From Rhodoferax sp. (GTDB lineage: Bacteria; Pseudomonadota; Gammaproteobacteria; Burkholderiales; Burkholderiaceae_C), in the NCBI RefSeq assembly GCF_013297935.1, contig NZ_JAAFIX010000003.1:186001-250000 (forward strand): DNA of 64,000 nt, in the 5' to 3' direction. The notes beneath the pieces are model-generated. The model was not told where the DNA came from. It saw only the letters and a program-made list of their open reading frames with translations, and did not search any database. How positions within the stretch are numbered: the first letter of the stretch is position 1; each line of letters opens with the position of its first letter. Below are positions 55,740 through 63,937 of this stretch, one piece after another. The translations under genes and the position numbers were made by a program.

Positions 55740-57239
55740 GTGAAAGACATTGGCTCTCGTAGTGTAGTGGCGGTGTTCTGGGGCGGTGGGGGTGCAATCG
55801 CACGCATCGTATTGCAGTTTGGCACGCAAGTTGTTCTGGCACGCCTACTCGGGCCTGAGCAATATGGCCTCTTCGCTATCGGTGCGATTGTGGTTAGTTT
55901 CAGCAATTTCTTTGCTGATATTGGTATTGCTTATGGGTTAATTCAGAAGAGTGAATTAGCGGACGAAGATTTGCGATTCGTCTCTACATGGCAATTTTTG
56001 ATTGGCGGCACTGTCTCGCTGGTAATTGCCCTGGCGAGCACACATATAGCCACTTTCTTTGGCGACCCGCGTTCCGGCCCAATAGTTCAAGGACTTGCAA
56101 TCATTTGCCTTGTCAATGCAATGGCTGCACCGTCACTGAATATGCTGAAGCGAAAGCTAGACTTCAAAGCCATACAGGTTGCACAACTCACCGCATACGT
56201 AGTGGGATATATGGCAATCGGCATCCCCCTTGCTTTGGTTGGTTGGCAGGTGTGGGCACTTGTAATTGCATGGCTAGCTCAGAGCACTGTACTTCTTGTA
56301 CTTTTATATGCTTTTGTAAAGCATCCGATTCGGCCATTAATCTGGTTTGCAGATGCGGGCCAGCTTGCAAAATATGGCGCGACAGTTTTGACAACCAACC
56401 TTGTGAACTGGCTTATCAACAACGTTGACAAAGTTGTCGTCGGGCGAGTTTTTAACAGTAAAGACATTGGCCTCTACGCAACGTCGTACAACATGCTTTA
56501 CAACCCGACTTCATCGCTGCTTGGCGTCCTGCAACCAGTTTTTTTCTCTGCATCAGCGAGGCTAAGCGATGAGCAAGCCCGTATCGCCGCAGGTTACCGC
56601 TCGTTGGTAGGCGCAATTACTTTGTTTATCTTGCCTGCCTTTGTTGGGCTGGCTGTCGTATCTGAAACTTTTGCGCTGGCTCTTTATGGCAACGCTTGGC
56701 AGGACTTGGGACATACGCTTCGACCGTTGGCATTAGCCATGCCGCTTTTTCTGCTTTGGGGCATGACAACGCCGTTGCTATGGGCGGGTGGTGGTGCATC
56801 TAGCGAATTCAAATCACAGTTACCACTAGCAATCGTTTGGCTGGGGGTAGCGTGGCTGACGGCCAAAGTCTCGGTGTTGGCTGTTGCTTGGTCAGTATTC
56901 GGACTCTTCGCCTGTAGGTTTTTCGTCATCTTGCGCAGCGCCATTCGATTGCTAGATATATCCGGACGTTCCCTTTGGCTGACCGCGCGCGGGGGGGTGC
57001 TACTCTCGATACTGGCTGGTGCGGTGCTGTGGGTAGCGGATCAGGTTCAGCGCTTTTTGCTCTGGCCATCAATGGCGCAACTGGCATTCAATGTTGTAGT
57101 CGGAGTGATTACGGTTATTGGCACTTTATGGCTTATACCGGCCCTAATTAGTCCAGACCTTCAACCGCTAATCGAAAAAATTGCGGCCAAACTTCCACAT
57201 CCCATTGCATCACGCTTGCAACGGCTACATAAAAGGTAA
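55740..57239 (+). CDS. wzx: Oligosaccharide flippase (Wzx-type)
   Basis: 499-residue membrane protein with 12-14 hydrophobic helices, of the Polysacc_synt/MATE-like flippase class that turns the lipid-linked repeat unit across the inner membrane. 'LARLLGPEQYGLFAIGAIVVSFSNFFADIGIAYGLIQ' and 'VDKVVVGRVFNSKDIGLYATSYNM' are typical. The GTG at 55740 is the first in-frame start after the fcl stop; earlier starts lie inside fcl. Flanked by gmd/fcl and the polymerase, so Wzx assignment is by context plus topology. Confidence 0.88.
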   Translation: MKDIGSRSVVAVFWGGGGAIARIVLQFGTQVVLARLLGPEQYGLFAIGAIVVSFSNFFADIGIAYGLIQKSELADEDLRFVSTWQFLIGGTVSLVIALASTHIATFFGDPRSGPIVQGLAIICLVNAMAAPSLNMLKRKLDFKAIQVAQLTAYVVGYMAIGIPLALVGWQVWALVIAWLAQSTVLLVLLYAFVKHPIRPLIWFADAGQLAKYGATVLTTNLVNWLINNVDKVVVGRVFNSKDIGLYATSYNMLYNPTSSLLGVLQPVFFSASARLSDEQARIAAGYRSLVGAITLFILPAFVGLAVVSETFALALYGNAWQDLGHTLRPLALAMPLFLLWGMTTPLLWAGGGASSEFKSQLPLAIVWLGVAWLTAKVSVLAVAWSVFGLFACRFFVILRSAIRLLDISGRSLWLTARGGVLLSILAGAVLWVADQVQRFLLWPSMAQLAFNVVVGVITVIGTLWLIPALISPDLQPLIEKIAAKLPHPIASRLQRLHKR

Positions 57240-57245
57240 TTCGCT

Positions 57246-58667
57246 GTGTCGGGAATGGAAGCTTTTGTAGGTACAGCCTACTTTTCTGTCGTAATTTTTT
57301 TAGCGCTCATCTTGGTGATTTTCTTCGGAGCCCTACTGCAACTGGAAAGAAAGCGCGGGCATTGGATGCAAATGGCGCTCTTCCCAATAATTGCAATGGG
57401 TATTACTGCCGCCACACTACTCTCTGGAAGGAGTCTGCGAAACGCAGCCTTTGACCTCAGCCTTGGAGTCGACGCCGGTGAATCGGTAGCAGCAAGTGCA
57501 ACCATCCTGCGCCTGTTGACTTTTGCCTTATTGAGCTTATGCGCAGCCCGCATTGCTGGCCAGTGGCTTAAAAAAAATCATGGCGCCCCAGAAGGTGGAA
57601 TGAGTCTATTTGTAGCGTTGTTAACCTTGTTCCTTTCTCACAATGTACTGAGCAGTATGTTCGGCACACAACCGGTCTTTATTCATAACCTGTTTTATAC
57701 GATATTCGCATTTGCTGCCCTCTATGCCGCGCGCAGGGACCCTTTGGAGCCCGTGATCACGACCGTCAAGGTTACGCTCTACGCTTTGATGCTGTTAAGC
57801 CTGGTTTTGTGCGTTACGAATCCGGATATGGCACTCCAGCCGGGCTACAAAGGCTGGATCCCAGTTGTCACCGTGCGTTTATGGGGGGTTGGCTCCAATG
57901 CAAACAGTATTGGACCGCTTGCACTGCTTGCCTTGCTAATGGAATACATGCAACCCACAAAAATGAGAAGCTGGCGATGGATTTGTATTTCCATGACGCT
58001 CGTCGTATTTCTGCTTGCCCAGTCAAAAACAGTATGGTTTGTAAGCATTCTGCTAATCCCTGTGCTTGCGTGGTACCGCGCGCCTCGTCTTGCCCGTGGT
58101 ATTGATATGCGGTTAGCGCTGGCCATTGTTGTAACCTTAAGTGCAGCTTGTCTGCTCGTTCTAGTTGTTGATCCAATCAGTATTTGGGACAAGCTTTCTA
58201 CTACTCGGGCAGGATCCGAAGCGATGACGCTTACTGGTCGCAGTCAAATTTGGGCCGTTGCTATAGACGAATGGTCACGCAATCCACTGTTTGGCTACGG
58301 TCCGGCGATTTGGGGGCCGGCCTATCGAATGAATATTGGAATGCAATTCGCCTTTAGCGCTCACAACCAATTTCTTCAAAGCTTGAGTGCTGCTGGCGTT
58401 ATAGGTCTGTTTTCTTTAATGACTTATTTGGGGATCTTAGGACTAGCAGCCTATCGCGGCGCTCCAAAAACACGTGGGGTATCGATGGCGTTTTTCTTAA
58501 TCATATTGTTCAGATGTCTATCTGAAACCCCGTTAAACCTGAACACTTTATTTAACGGGGACACGTTAGCCCATCTGGTACTGTTTGCAATTGCATTGCG
58601 TTCCAATCGCAATAACGATGATCCAAAATATGAACCCATACGAAATTTTTCGCTCAACAAAAAGTAA
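57246..58667 (+). CDS. wzy: O-antigen ligase/polymerase-like membrane protein (Wzy candidate)
   Basis: 473 residues with about eleven membrane helices, and a conserved periplasmic loop region of the Wzy_C/WaaL superfamily ('LTGRSQIWAVAIDEWSRNPLFGYGPAIWGP', 'FAFSAHNQFLQSLSAAGVIGLFS'). It is therefore a polymerase or ligase; as the only such gene beside wzx it is the probable Wzy that polymerises the flipped units. Start is uncertain: GTG 57246 or ATG 57255, both seven to sixteen bases after the wzx stop. Base composition is lower in GC than the core eps genes. Confidence 0.83.
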   Translation: MSGMEAFVGTAYFSVVIFLALILVIFFGALLQLERKRGHWMQMALFPIIAMGITAATLLSGRSLRNAAFDLSLGVDAGESVAASATILRLLTFALLSLCAARIAGQWLKKNHGAPEGGMSLFVALLTLFLSHNVLSSMFGTQPVFIHNLFYTIFAFAALYAARRDPLEPVITTVKVTLYALMLLSLVLCVTNPDMALQPGYKGWIPVVTVRLWGVGSNANSIGPLALLALLMEYMQPTKMRSWRWICISMTLVVFLLAQSKTVWFVSILLIPVLAWYRAPRLARGIDMRLALAIVVTLSAACLLVLVVDPISIWDKLSTTRAGSEAMTLTGRSQIWAVAIDEWSRNPLFGYGPAIWGPAYRMNIGMQFAFSAHNQFLQSLSAAGVIGLFSLMTYLGILGLAAYRGAPKTRGVSMAFFLIILFRCLSETPLNLNTLFNGDTLAHLVLFAIALRSNRNNDDPKYEPIRNFSLNKK

Positions 58668-58676
58668 ATTTAGTTA

Positions 58677-59423
58677 ATGAAAATATCTGTCATAACCTGT
58701 ACCTGGAACAGTGAACCTTTTCTTAAAGAATCTATTGGATCAGTGTTGATGCAGGACTATCCGAATATTGAATATATTTTTGTTGATGGCGGCTCTACGG
58801 ATGGCACCCTCGAGCGCATAGCAAAAATCCCTCGCTCAGTCGTCGTCATTCCAAATGTTCGCGGAGGGATTTCTCACGCCATGAATGAGGGCTGGAGAGC
58901 GGCCTCGGGCGATATTATTGCGCACCTGCATTCAGACGACTACTACCTTGATCCAAAGGTCATTTCGCGAGTAGCTAGGGCCATGTCTAAGGGCGCTGGA
59001 TGGTCATTTGGTCGTATTGTTCGAGATATCAAGGGACAGAGGAAGCCAGAAAATTTTGTGGCACCCAAGTATTCAAAAAATAAGCTTTTACGCGGTAATT
59101 TTATTCCTCACCCTGCAACCTTTGTACGACGAGAGTGGATGGAATTAGCAGGAGGATTCGACGAGTCACTCAAATATGCAATGGACTATGACCTATGGCT
59201 TCGGCTGGCAGAGATGGGTGATCCGGCAGTCCTGGACGTACCACTCGCGGCCTTTCGGGAGCACTCAGGCAGCGTGTCCACAAACAATCGTTTGGCCGCT
59301 ATGGAGGAGGACTACGCTATCCGCAGACAACGGGCGGGCAAAAATCCACTTCTAAAGTTGGAAAACTATGCGCGCTATCTTGTGAGGCGGCGTCGAATAG
59401 TTGAGCAATTGGCTACGAGCTGA
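58677..59423 (+). CDS. Glycosyltransferase family 2
   Basis: 248-residue GT-A enzyme. 'MKISVITCTWNSEPFLKESIGSVLMQDYPNIEYIFVDGGSTDGT' is the GT2 N-terminus, with the nucleotide-binding DxD-like 'HLHSDDYYLD', and 'AMDYDLWLRLAEMGD' the catalytic ED-type region. The C-terminus has no membrane helix, so it is probably peripheral. The sugar transferred is unknown. It follows wzy by nine bases. Confidence 0.92.
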   Translation: MKISVITCTWNSEPFLKESIGSVLMQDYPNIEYIFVDGGSTDGTLERIAKIPRSVVVIPNVRGGISHAMNEGWRAASGDIIAHLHSDDYYLDPKVISRVARAMSKGAGWSFGRIVRDIKGQRKPENFVAPKYSKNKLLRGNFIPHPATFVRREWMELAGGFDESLKYAMDYDLWLRLAEMGDPAVLDVPLAAFREHSGSVSTNNRLAAMEEDYAIRRQRAGKNPLLKLENYARYLVRRRRIVEQLATS

Positions 59424-59448
59424 GACTAAACCGACAAAAGGTCCAATA

Positions 59449-60306
59449 GTGAATATTTCTTTCATCCTCGCCACTGTTGGCCGGGCAGACGAAGTTGGAA
59501 GGTGCCTGCGATCCTTGTCTGCTCAAACTGATAGCAACTTCGAGGTCTTGCTTGTTGACCAGAACAACGACGATCGGCTGCTACCTCATATTCAGCAAGG
59601 ATTAGCTGATGGCTTAGTCATCAACCACATGCGGATGGCGAAACCAAGCCTCTCTGCCGCTCGGAACTTAGGTATCGCCTCGGCAAAAGGCCAAATCATT
59701 GGTTTAACAGATGACGACTGCTGGTACGAACCAAATGCCGTTGCTGGCATCAGGCAAGCGTTTCATGCAGACAAAGACATAGAGGGCATCGTGGCCTGTT
59801 GGGTTGAGCAGTCGCTTTTCAGGGGCCAAAAGCAAGCGCACGGTCTATTGCGTAACGAATCGTGGCGCCGCTTCCGAGGTGGTGATGCCAGCTCAATATC
59901 ACTCTTTTTCAAGAAATCACTATTTGACCAGCTGGGTGGTTTCGATGCCAGATTTGGCGTAGGTCAATGGTATGGCGCTGCTGAAGAAACAGACTTTGTC
60001 CTTAGGGCGCTTGCAGCTGGCGCTTTGCTTAAGCATTGTTCGGATGTACGAGTGCATCATCACTTTGGCAACCAACCAGCAACTCCGCTTGCTATTGCCT
60101 GCAAACACGCCAGAAACCGCGCGCGCGGTACGGGCGGTATTTATCGGAAGCACAACTTAGATTTACAAGTTGTGCTTCGTGGGTTGATAGCGCCTTTTCT
60201 TAACGCCCTAGTTAAATTCAACCTCAAAGACGCAGTTGTGGGTATTTATGTATCACTTGGGCGCCTGGAGGGGTTCATCCGCTGGAAGGACGAGGGTAAG
60301 CAATGA
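59449..60306 (+). CDS. Glycosyltransferase family 2
   Basis: 285-residue second GT2. 'NISFILATVGRADEVGRCLRSLSAQTDSNFEVLLVDQNN' start, donor-binding 'GLTDDDCWYEPNAV', and 'GAAEETDFVLRALAAGALLKH' with the catalytic ETD-like region. GTG 59449 is preferred (AAAGGT upstream); TTG 59401 lies inside the preceding gene. It differs from the first GT2 in sequence and so probably makes a different linkage. It overlaps the glycosidase gene by four bases. Confidence 0.9.
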   Translation: MNISFILATVGRADEVGRCLRSLSAQTDSNFEVLLVDQNNDDRLLPHIQQGLADGLVINHMRMAKPSLSAARNLGIASAKGQIIGLTDDDCWYEPNAVAGIRQAFHADKDIEGIVACWVEQSLFRGQKQAHGLLRNESWRRFRGGDASSISLFFKKSLFDQLGGFDARFGVGQWYGAAEETDFVLRALAAGALLKHCSDVRVHHHFGNQPATPLAIACKHARNRARGTGGIYRKHNLDLQVVLRGLIAPFLNALVKFNLKDAVVGIYVSLGRLEGFIRWKDEGKQ

Positions 60307-61451
60307 AATACTTCGTGGTATTCCTTTGCGCACTTTTTATCAGCACAGTCTCGGCTTCTCCTTTAAAGCCTGATGGCGATAAGGCCCAAAGACAAACTAC
60401 TGCTGCACTTCCAATTCCACTGCAATATTTTGGTCTCCACATACATCGTGCAGACGCAGGTACTGCATGGCCAAACGTGCCTTTTGGTAGTTGGCGACTC
60501 TGGGACGCCTATGTTGGTTGGGCGCAATTAGAACCAAAGCAAGGTGCATGGGACTTCGCCCGCCTTGATCGCTATGTAGCTATCGCAAAACTCACTAAGG
60601 TTGATATTCTCTTGCCGCTGGCCATGACCCCAAATTGGGCTTCTGCCCGGCCGGATGAGCCAAGCCCATATAAACCAGGAAATGCTGCCGAACCGCTACG
60701 TCTTGATGACTGGACTAACTACGTCGCAACTGTAGGGCTGCGCTACAAAGGGAAGATCACTCACTTTGAGGTGTGGAACGAACCCAGCGACAAATCGCAC
60801 TATTCGGGAAGCATAGAGGCGTTAGTGCGAATGGCTTGCGAAGCCAAGCGTGTATTGAAAGGCATTGATCCCAGCATTCAGATAGTGTCGCCTGCCTCAG
60901 CTGGCGGCGGTAAGCACATTGAGTACTTGGATCGTTTTCTTGCAGCTGGCGGTAAGGACTGCGTTGACGTCGTAGCGCATCACTTTTACGTGTTTAAAAC
61001 GTCGCCAGAAACACTTGTGCCTCTCATAAGGCAAGTACGTGAGGTGATGAAAAAGAACGGCGTCGCAGATAAGCCACTATGGAATACTGAGACAGGCTGG
61101 TGGATTGCCAATGGAGACGGAACACCAGACCACCCAATGGTTGCTAAAGGCGGTTGGAAGAAATTAGCGTTAGAAAAAGAGTCGGGAGACTATTTGGAGC
61201 GGGCATTTGTCTTGGCGAGAGCGGAAGGAGTTGAACGTTTCTACTGGTACGCCTGGGATAACCGTTACGGACTCGGCATGATTGAACCAACGAGCGGTGC
61301 GCCGAAGCCGATGGTGGAGAGTTGGAGAAAATTGGTCGAAACTTTGCGTGGTGCAACGCAACTCCAATGTTTCAACAAGGATAGAAACTGGCGGTGCACT
61401 TTTGTTCGATCAGATGGAACACCCGATCTATTGGATTGGGTCGCGAATTAA
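60303..61451 (+). CDS. Secreted GH39-like glycoside hydrolase
   Basis: 382 residues with a signal peptide ('MKYFVVFLCALFISTVSAS') and a TIM-barrel clan A glycosidase domain. The acid/base Glu is in 'HFEVWNEPSD' and the nucleophile Glu in 'LWNTETGWW'; 'DILLPLAMTPNWASARP' is a typical strand. Comparable to GH39 enzymes such as PslG, encoded in the Psl locus of Pseudomonas. It could trim polymer in the periplasm or cell surface. Base composition matches the neighbouring AT-richer segment. Confidence 0.85.
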   Translation: MKYFVVFLCALFISTVSASPLKPDGDKAQRQTTAALPIPLQYFGLHIHRADAGTAWPNVPFGSWRLWDAYVGWAQLEPKQGAWDFARLDRYVAIAKLTKVDILLPLAMTPNWASARPDEPSPYKPGNAAEPLRLDDWTNYVATVGLRYKGKITHFEVWNEPSDKSHYSGSIEALVRMACEAKRVLKGIDPSIQIVSPASAGGGKHIEYLDRFLAAGGKDCVDVVAHHFYVFKTSPETLVPLIRQVREVMKKNGVADKPLWNTETGWWIANGDGTPDHPMVAKGGWKKLALEKESGDYLERAFVLARAEGVERFYWYAWDNRYGLGMIEPTSGAPKPMVESWRKLVETLRGATQLQCFNKDRNWRCTFVRSDGTPDLLDWVAN

Positions 61452-61522
61452 ATAACTTCAGTTGGCATGTGAGAGCAGATGCTACCGACCGCGAGCCTAC
61501 AACTTATAGAAACTAGATTTTC

Positions 61523-62653
61523 ATGAAAAAAGTAGTGATATTCCAATACCGCTTGCTGCACTACAGAACCAAGCTTTTTGACATGTTGCGCAGCGCCTGC
61601 GAAACAAAAGGTATACAGCTTGAACTAGTGCATGGGCATGCATCCCGCCGGGAGTCTGTCAAAAAGGATGAAGGCTCGCTATCTTGGGCCCACAAAGTAG
61701 TCAATAGTTTTTGGGAGGTCGGTCCGCGTGACTTGGTTTGGCAACCGTTTCCAAAGCAGCTCAAGGACGCTGATTTGGTCGTGGTGATGCAAGAGAGCCG
61801 CATCCTCTCCAACTACCCGCTGTTGTTGAGCAGGCTGTGGTCCAAGCGCAAAGTGGGCTATTGGGGCCATGGCAAAAACTTTCAGAGCGACGCACCCACA
61901 GGTTTGCGCGAGCAGTGGAAAAACTTTTTGATCCGCCGGGTGGACTGGTGGTTTGCCTACACCGGTATGACGGTAGACATATTGGCCAAGGCGGGCTACC
62001 CGTCTGCACAAATTACATGCCTGGACAACGCCATTGACACCAGCAGCTTTAAAGCGGACTTGGCTTCTTGGTCCGACTCAGAGGTAAAGGAGGCAAAGCA
62101 GGAGCTGGGCATTGCACCCGATGCAGCTGTGGGCGTGTTTTGCGGATCGCTCTACCCCGACAAAAAACTGGGCTTGCTGGTGGCGGCGGCCGATTTGATT
62201 CGCCAGCGTATGCCGGACTTTGCGCTGGTAGTGATTGGGGACGGCCCCTCCATGCCCGAAATGCGCGATGCCGCAGCTACCCGCCCTTGGATGCACCTGC
62301 TGGGGGTGCGCAAGGGGCGCGAAAAGGCGCTCTACTTCCGCATGGGCGATGTAATGCTGAACCCTGGCTTGGTGGGGTTACACATCGTGGATGCGTTTTG
62401 CGCCGGCATGGTGATGATGACGACCCGCACAGCCCGCCACTCCCCCGAAGTGGCCTACCTGCGCGACGGCGATAACGGCGTTTACAGCGACGACACGCCG
62501 GCTGCCTACAGCAAAGCGGTGCTGAATGTGATTCAAGACAAAGATCGCTTGGCGCGCATGAAAGCCGCTGCACTGGCGGATAGTGAGCATTACACGCTAG
62601 AAAATATGGTGCAACGGTTTGCAGATGGCATTGAGGCTGCAGTCAATGAATGA
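61523..62653 (+). CDS. Glycosyltransferase family 4 (GT-B)
   Basis: 376-residue GT-B enzyme. The N-terminal half is 'MKKVVIFQYRLLHYRTKLFDMLRSACETKGIQLELVHGHAS'; the C-terminal Rossmann half has 'VGVFCGSLYPDKKLGLLVAAADLIRQRMPDFALVVIGDGP' and the donor loop 'GVRKGREKALYFRMGDVMLNPG'. Composition changes from AT-rich to GC-rich within the first third (about 61700), which mirrors the shift in fcl. Overlaps the WecG-like gene by eight bases. Substrate unknown. Confidence 0.9.
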   Translation: MKKVVIFQYRLLHYRTKLFDMLRSACETKGIQLELVHGHASRRESVKKDEGSLSWAHKVVNSFWEVGPRDLVWQPFPKQLKDADLVVVMQESRILSNYPLLLSRLWSKRKVGYWGHGKNFQSDAPTGLREQWKNFLIRRVDWWFAYTGMTVDILAKAGYPSAQITCLDNAIDTSSFKADLASWSDSEVKEAKQELGIAPDAAVGVFCGSLYPDKKLGLLVAAADLIRQRMPDFALVVIGDGPSMPEMRDAAATRPWMHLLGVRKGREKALYFRMGDVMLNPGLVGLHIVDAFCAGMVMMTTRTARHSPEVAYLRDGDNGVYSDDTPAAYSKAVLNVIQDKDRLARMKAAALADSEHYTLENMVQRFADGIEAAVNE

Positions 62654-63404
62654 GCTAAAACTTAGGGTACTAGGCGTTCCTGTAGACACAGTGACTTTTG
62701 GCACGGCACAAGACCGCGTAATTGCCTGGGGCCACGCCCGGGAGAGCCGATATGTGGTGCTGGCGAACGTGCATGTGGTGGTTACTGCGTCGCGCGAGTC
62801 AGCCTTTGGTGCTGTGGTGGCCGCTGCCGACATGGCCACGCCTGATGGCGCACCTGTGGCCTGGATGCTAGGAAAGGTAGGAAACAAGCCGCAAGAGCGA
62901 GTAAGTGGCCCAGACTTGACTTGGGCACTGCTAGGGCGGTGCGAGCGCGAGGCATTGCCTGTCTACTTTTTTGGCAGTTCGAGAGAAACGCTTTCGTTAC
63001 TGGCTGAGCGCATTACTGCCACCTTTCCAAACCTGCTGGTGGTAGGTTTTGAAGCGCCACCCTTTAGGCCAATTTCAGAACAAGAAGCTAATGAATCCGT
63101 TGAGCGCATTAACGCCAGCGGTGCGGGCTTAGTGTTTGTGGGGCTGGGTTGCCCGAAGCAAGAGCATTGGATGCTTGCGCACAGGGGCAGAGTCAATGCG
63201 GTCATGCTGGGTGTAGGCGCGGCCTTTGATTTTCATGCTGGCACCGTGTCGCGCGCGCCTGAATGGATGCGCGAGCATGGCTTGGAGTGGCTACACCGCC
63301 TGGCATCAGAACCACGCCGCCTCTGGAAGCGCTACTTGGTAACCAACACTTTATTTATTGCGGGCGCTGCCCGCCAACTGCTAACGCGCCGCCATGCTGA
63401 GTAA
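62646..63404 (+). CDS. WecG/TagA/CpsF family glycosyltransferase (GT26)
   Basis: 252 residues. The family motifs 'ADMATPDGAPVAWMLGK' and 'VFVGLGCPKQEHWMLAHRGRVNAVMLGVGAAFDFHAG' are present; family members transfer N-acetylmannosaminuronate, ManNAc or glucuronate. A conserved Asp near the N-terminus (in 'MATPDG') is the proposed general base. The C-terminal region 'APEWMREHGLEWLHRLASEPRRLWKRYL' anchors to membrane by amphipathic helices. A glucuronate transfer would fit ugd next door, but that is only context. Overlaps gmm by eleven bases. Confidence 0.9.
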   Translation: MNELKLRVLGVPVDTVTFGTAQDRVIAWGHARESRYVVLANVHVVVTASRESAFGAVVAAADMATPDGAPVAWMLGKVGNKPQERVSGPDLTWALLGRCEREALPVYFFGSSRETLSLLAERITATFPNLLVVGFEAPPFRPISEQEANESVERINASGAGLVFVGLGCPKQEHWMLAHRGRVNAVMLGVGAAFDFHAGTVSRAPEWMREHGLEWLHRLASEPRRLWKRYLVTNTLFIAGAARQLLTRRHAE

Positions 63405-63873
63405 AGACGTTTTTTTGGGCGTGGTAGATGCCGCGCCCCTGGTCGCCATGGACCTGGTGGTGGTGCGCGGCGGCACCGAGATATTGCTAGGCCTGCGCAA
63501 CAACCGCCCCGCCCAAGGCTTTTGGTTTGTGCCGGGGGGGCGCATTCGTAAAAACGAAACCATGCAGGCCGCCATGGCGCGCGTTGCCCACGACGAGCTG
63601 GGCTTGGCGCTGGCCGATTTGCTGGTGCAGCCGCGTCATATGGGTGCCTTTGAGCACTTTTACACTGACTGTTTTGCGGGGGAGGTGGGCGTGTCCACCC
63701 ACTATGTGGTAATGGGCAACCTGGTTACATTGCCCGCTAGCACCGAGCTTGCTGCGGCCGATGCACAGCACAGCGCCCTGCGCTGGTGGCCGCTGGCCGA
63801 GGCACAAGCCGCCGCCGAGGTGCACCGCTTTACCAAAGACTATGTGGATGTCATTTTGCTATCAAAAGAGTAG
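63394..63873 (+). CDS. gmm: GDP-mannose mannosyl hydrolase (Nudix-variant)
   Basis: 159-residue hydrolase cleaving GDP-mannose to GDP and mannose. The Nudix box reads 'GGRIRKNETMQAAMARVAHDELGL': the two-Glu 'REXXEE' part is altered, as in true GDP-mannose mannosyl hydrolases, which lack the base Glu and invert at C1. 'NRPAQGFWFVPGG' precedes it as in E. coli Gmm (WcaH). It may tune GDP-mannose level, as in the colanic acid cluster. The final codons and TAG lie within a copy of the dispersed repeat. Confidence 0.92.
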   Translation: MLSKDVFLGVVDAAPLVAMDLVVVRGGTEILLGLRNNRPAQGFWFVPGGRIRKNETMQAAMARVAHDELGLALADLLVQPRHMGAFEHFYTDCFAGEVGVSTHYVVMGNLVTLPASTELAAADAQHSALRWWPLAEAQAAAEVHRFTKDYVDVILLSKE

Positions 63874-63905
63874 CTGTTTGCGAAGACTCTACTTGGGCTA
63901 GAGGC
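63858..63905 (+). repeat. Dispersed ~48-bp repeat (reference copy) at gmm end
   Basis: GCTATCAAAAGAGTAGCTGT, TTGCGAAGAC, then GGGCTAGAGGC. Other copies: 13745-13792, 27887-27935, 37876-37923 (minus), with diverged copies at 22809-22851 and 24222-24268. The ends can form two small stems (GCTAT/ATAGC-like and CTAGC/GGCTAG). It supplies the last gmm codons and the TAG stop. Confidence 0.75.
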
Positions 63906-63937
63906 ATATTTTGTTTATATTTGAGAGGGAGTGAGTT

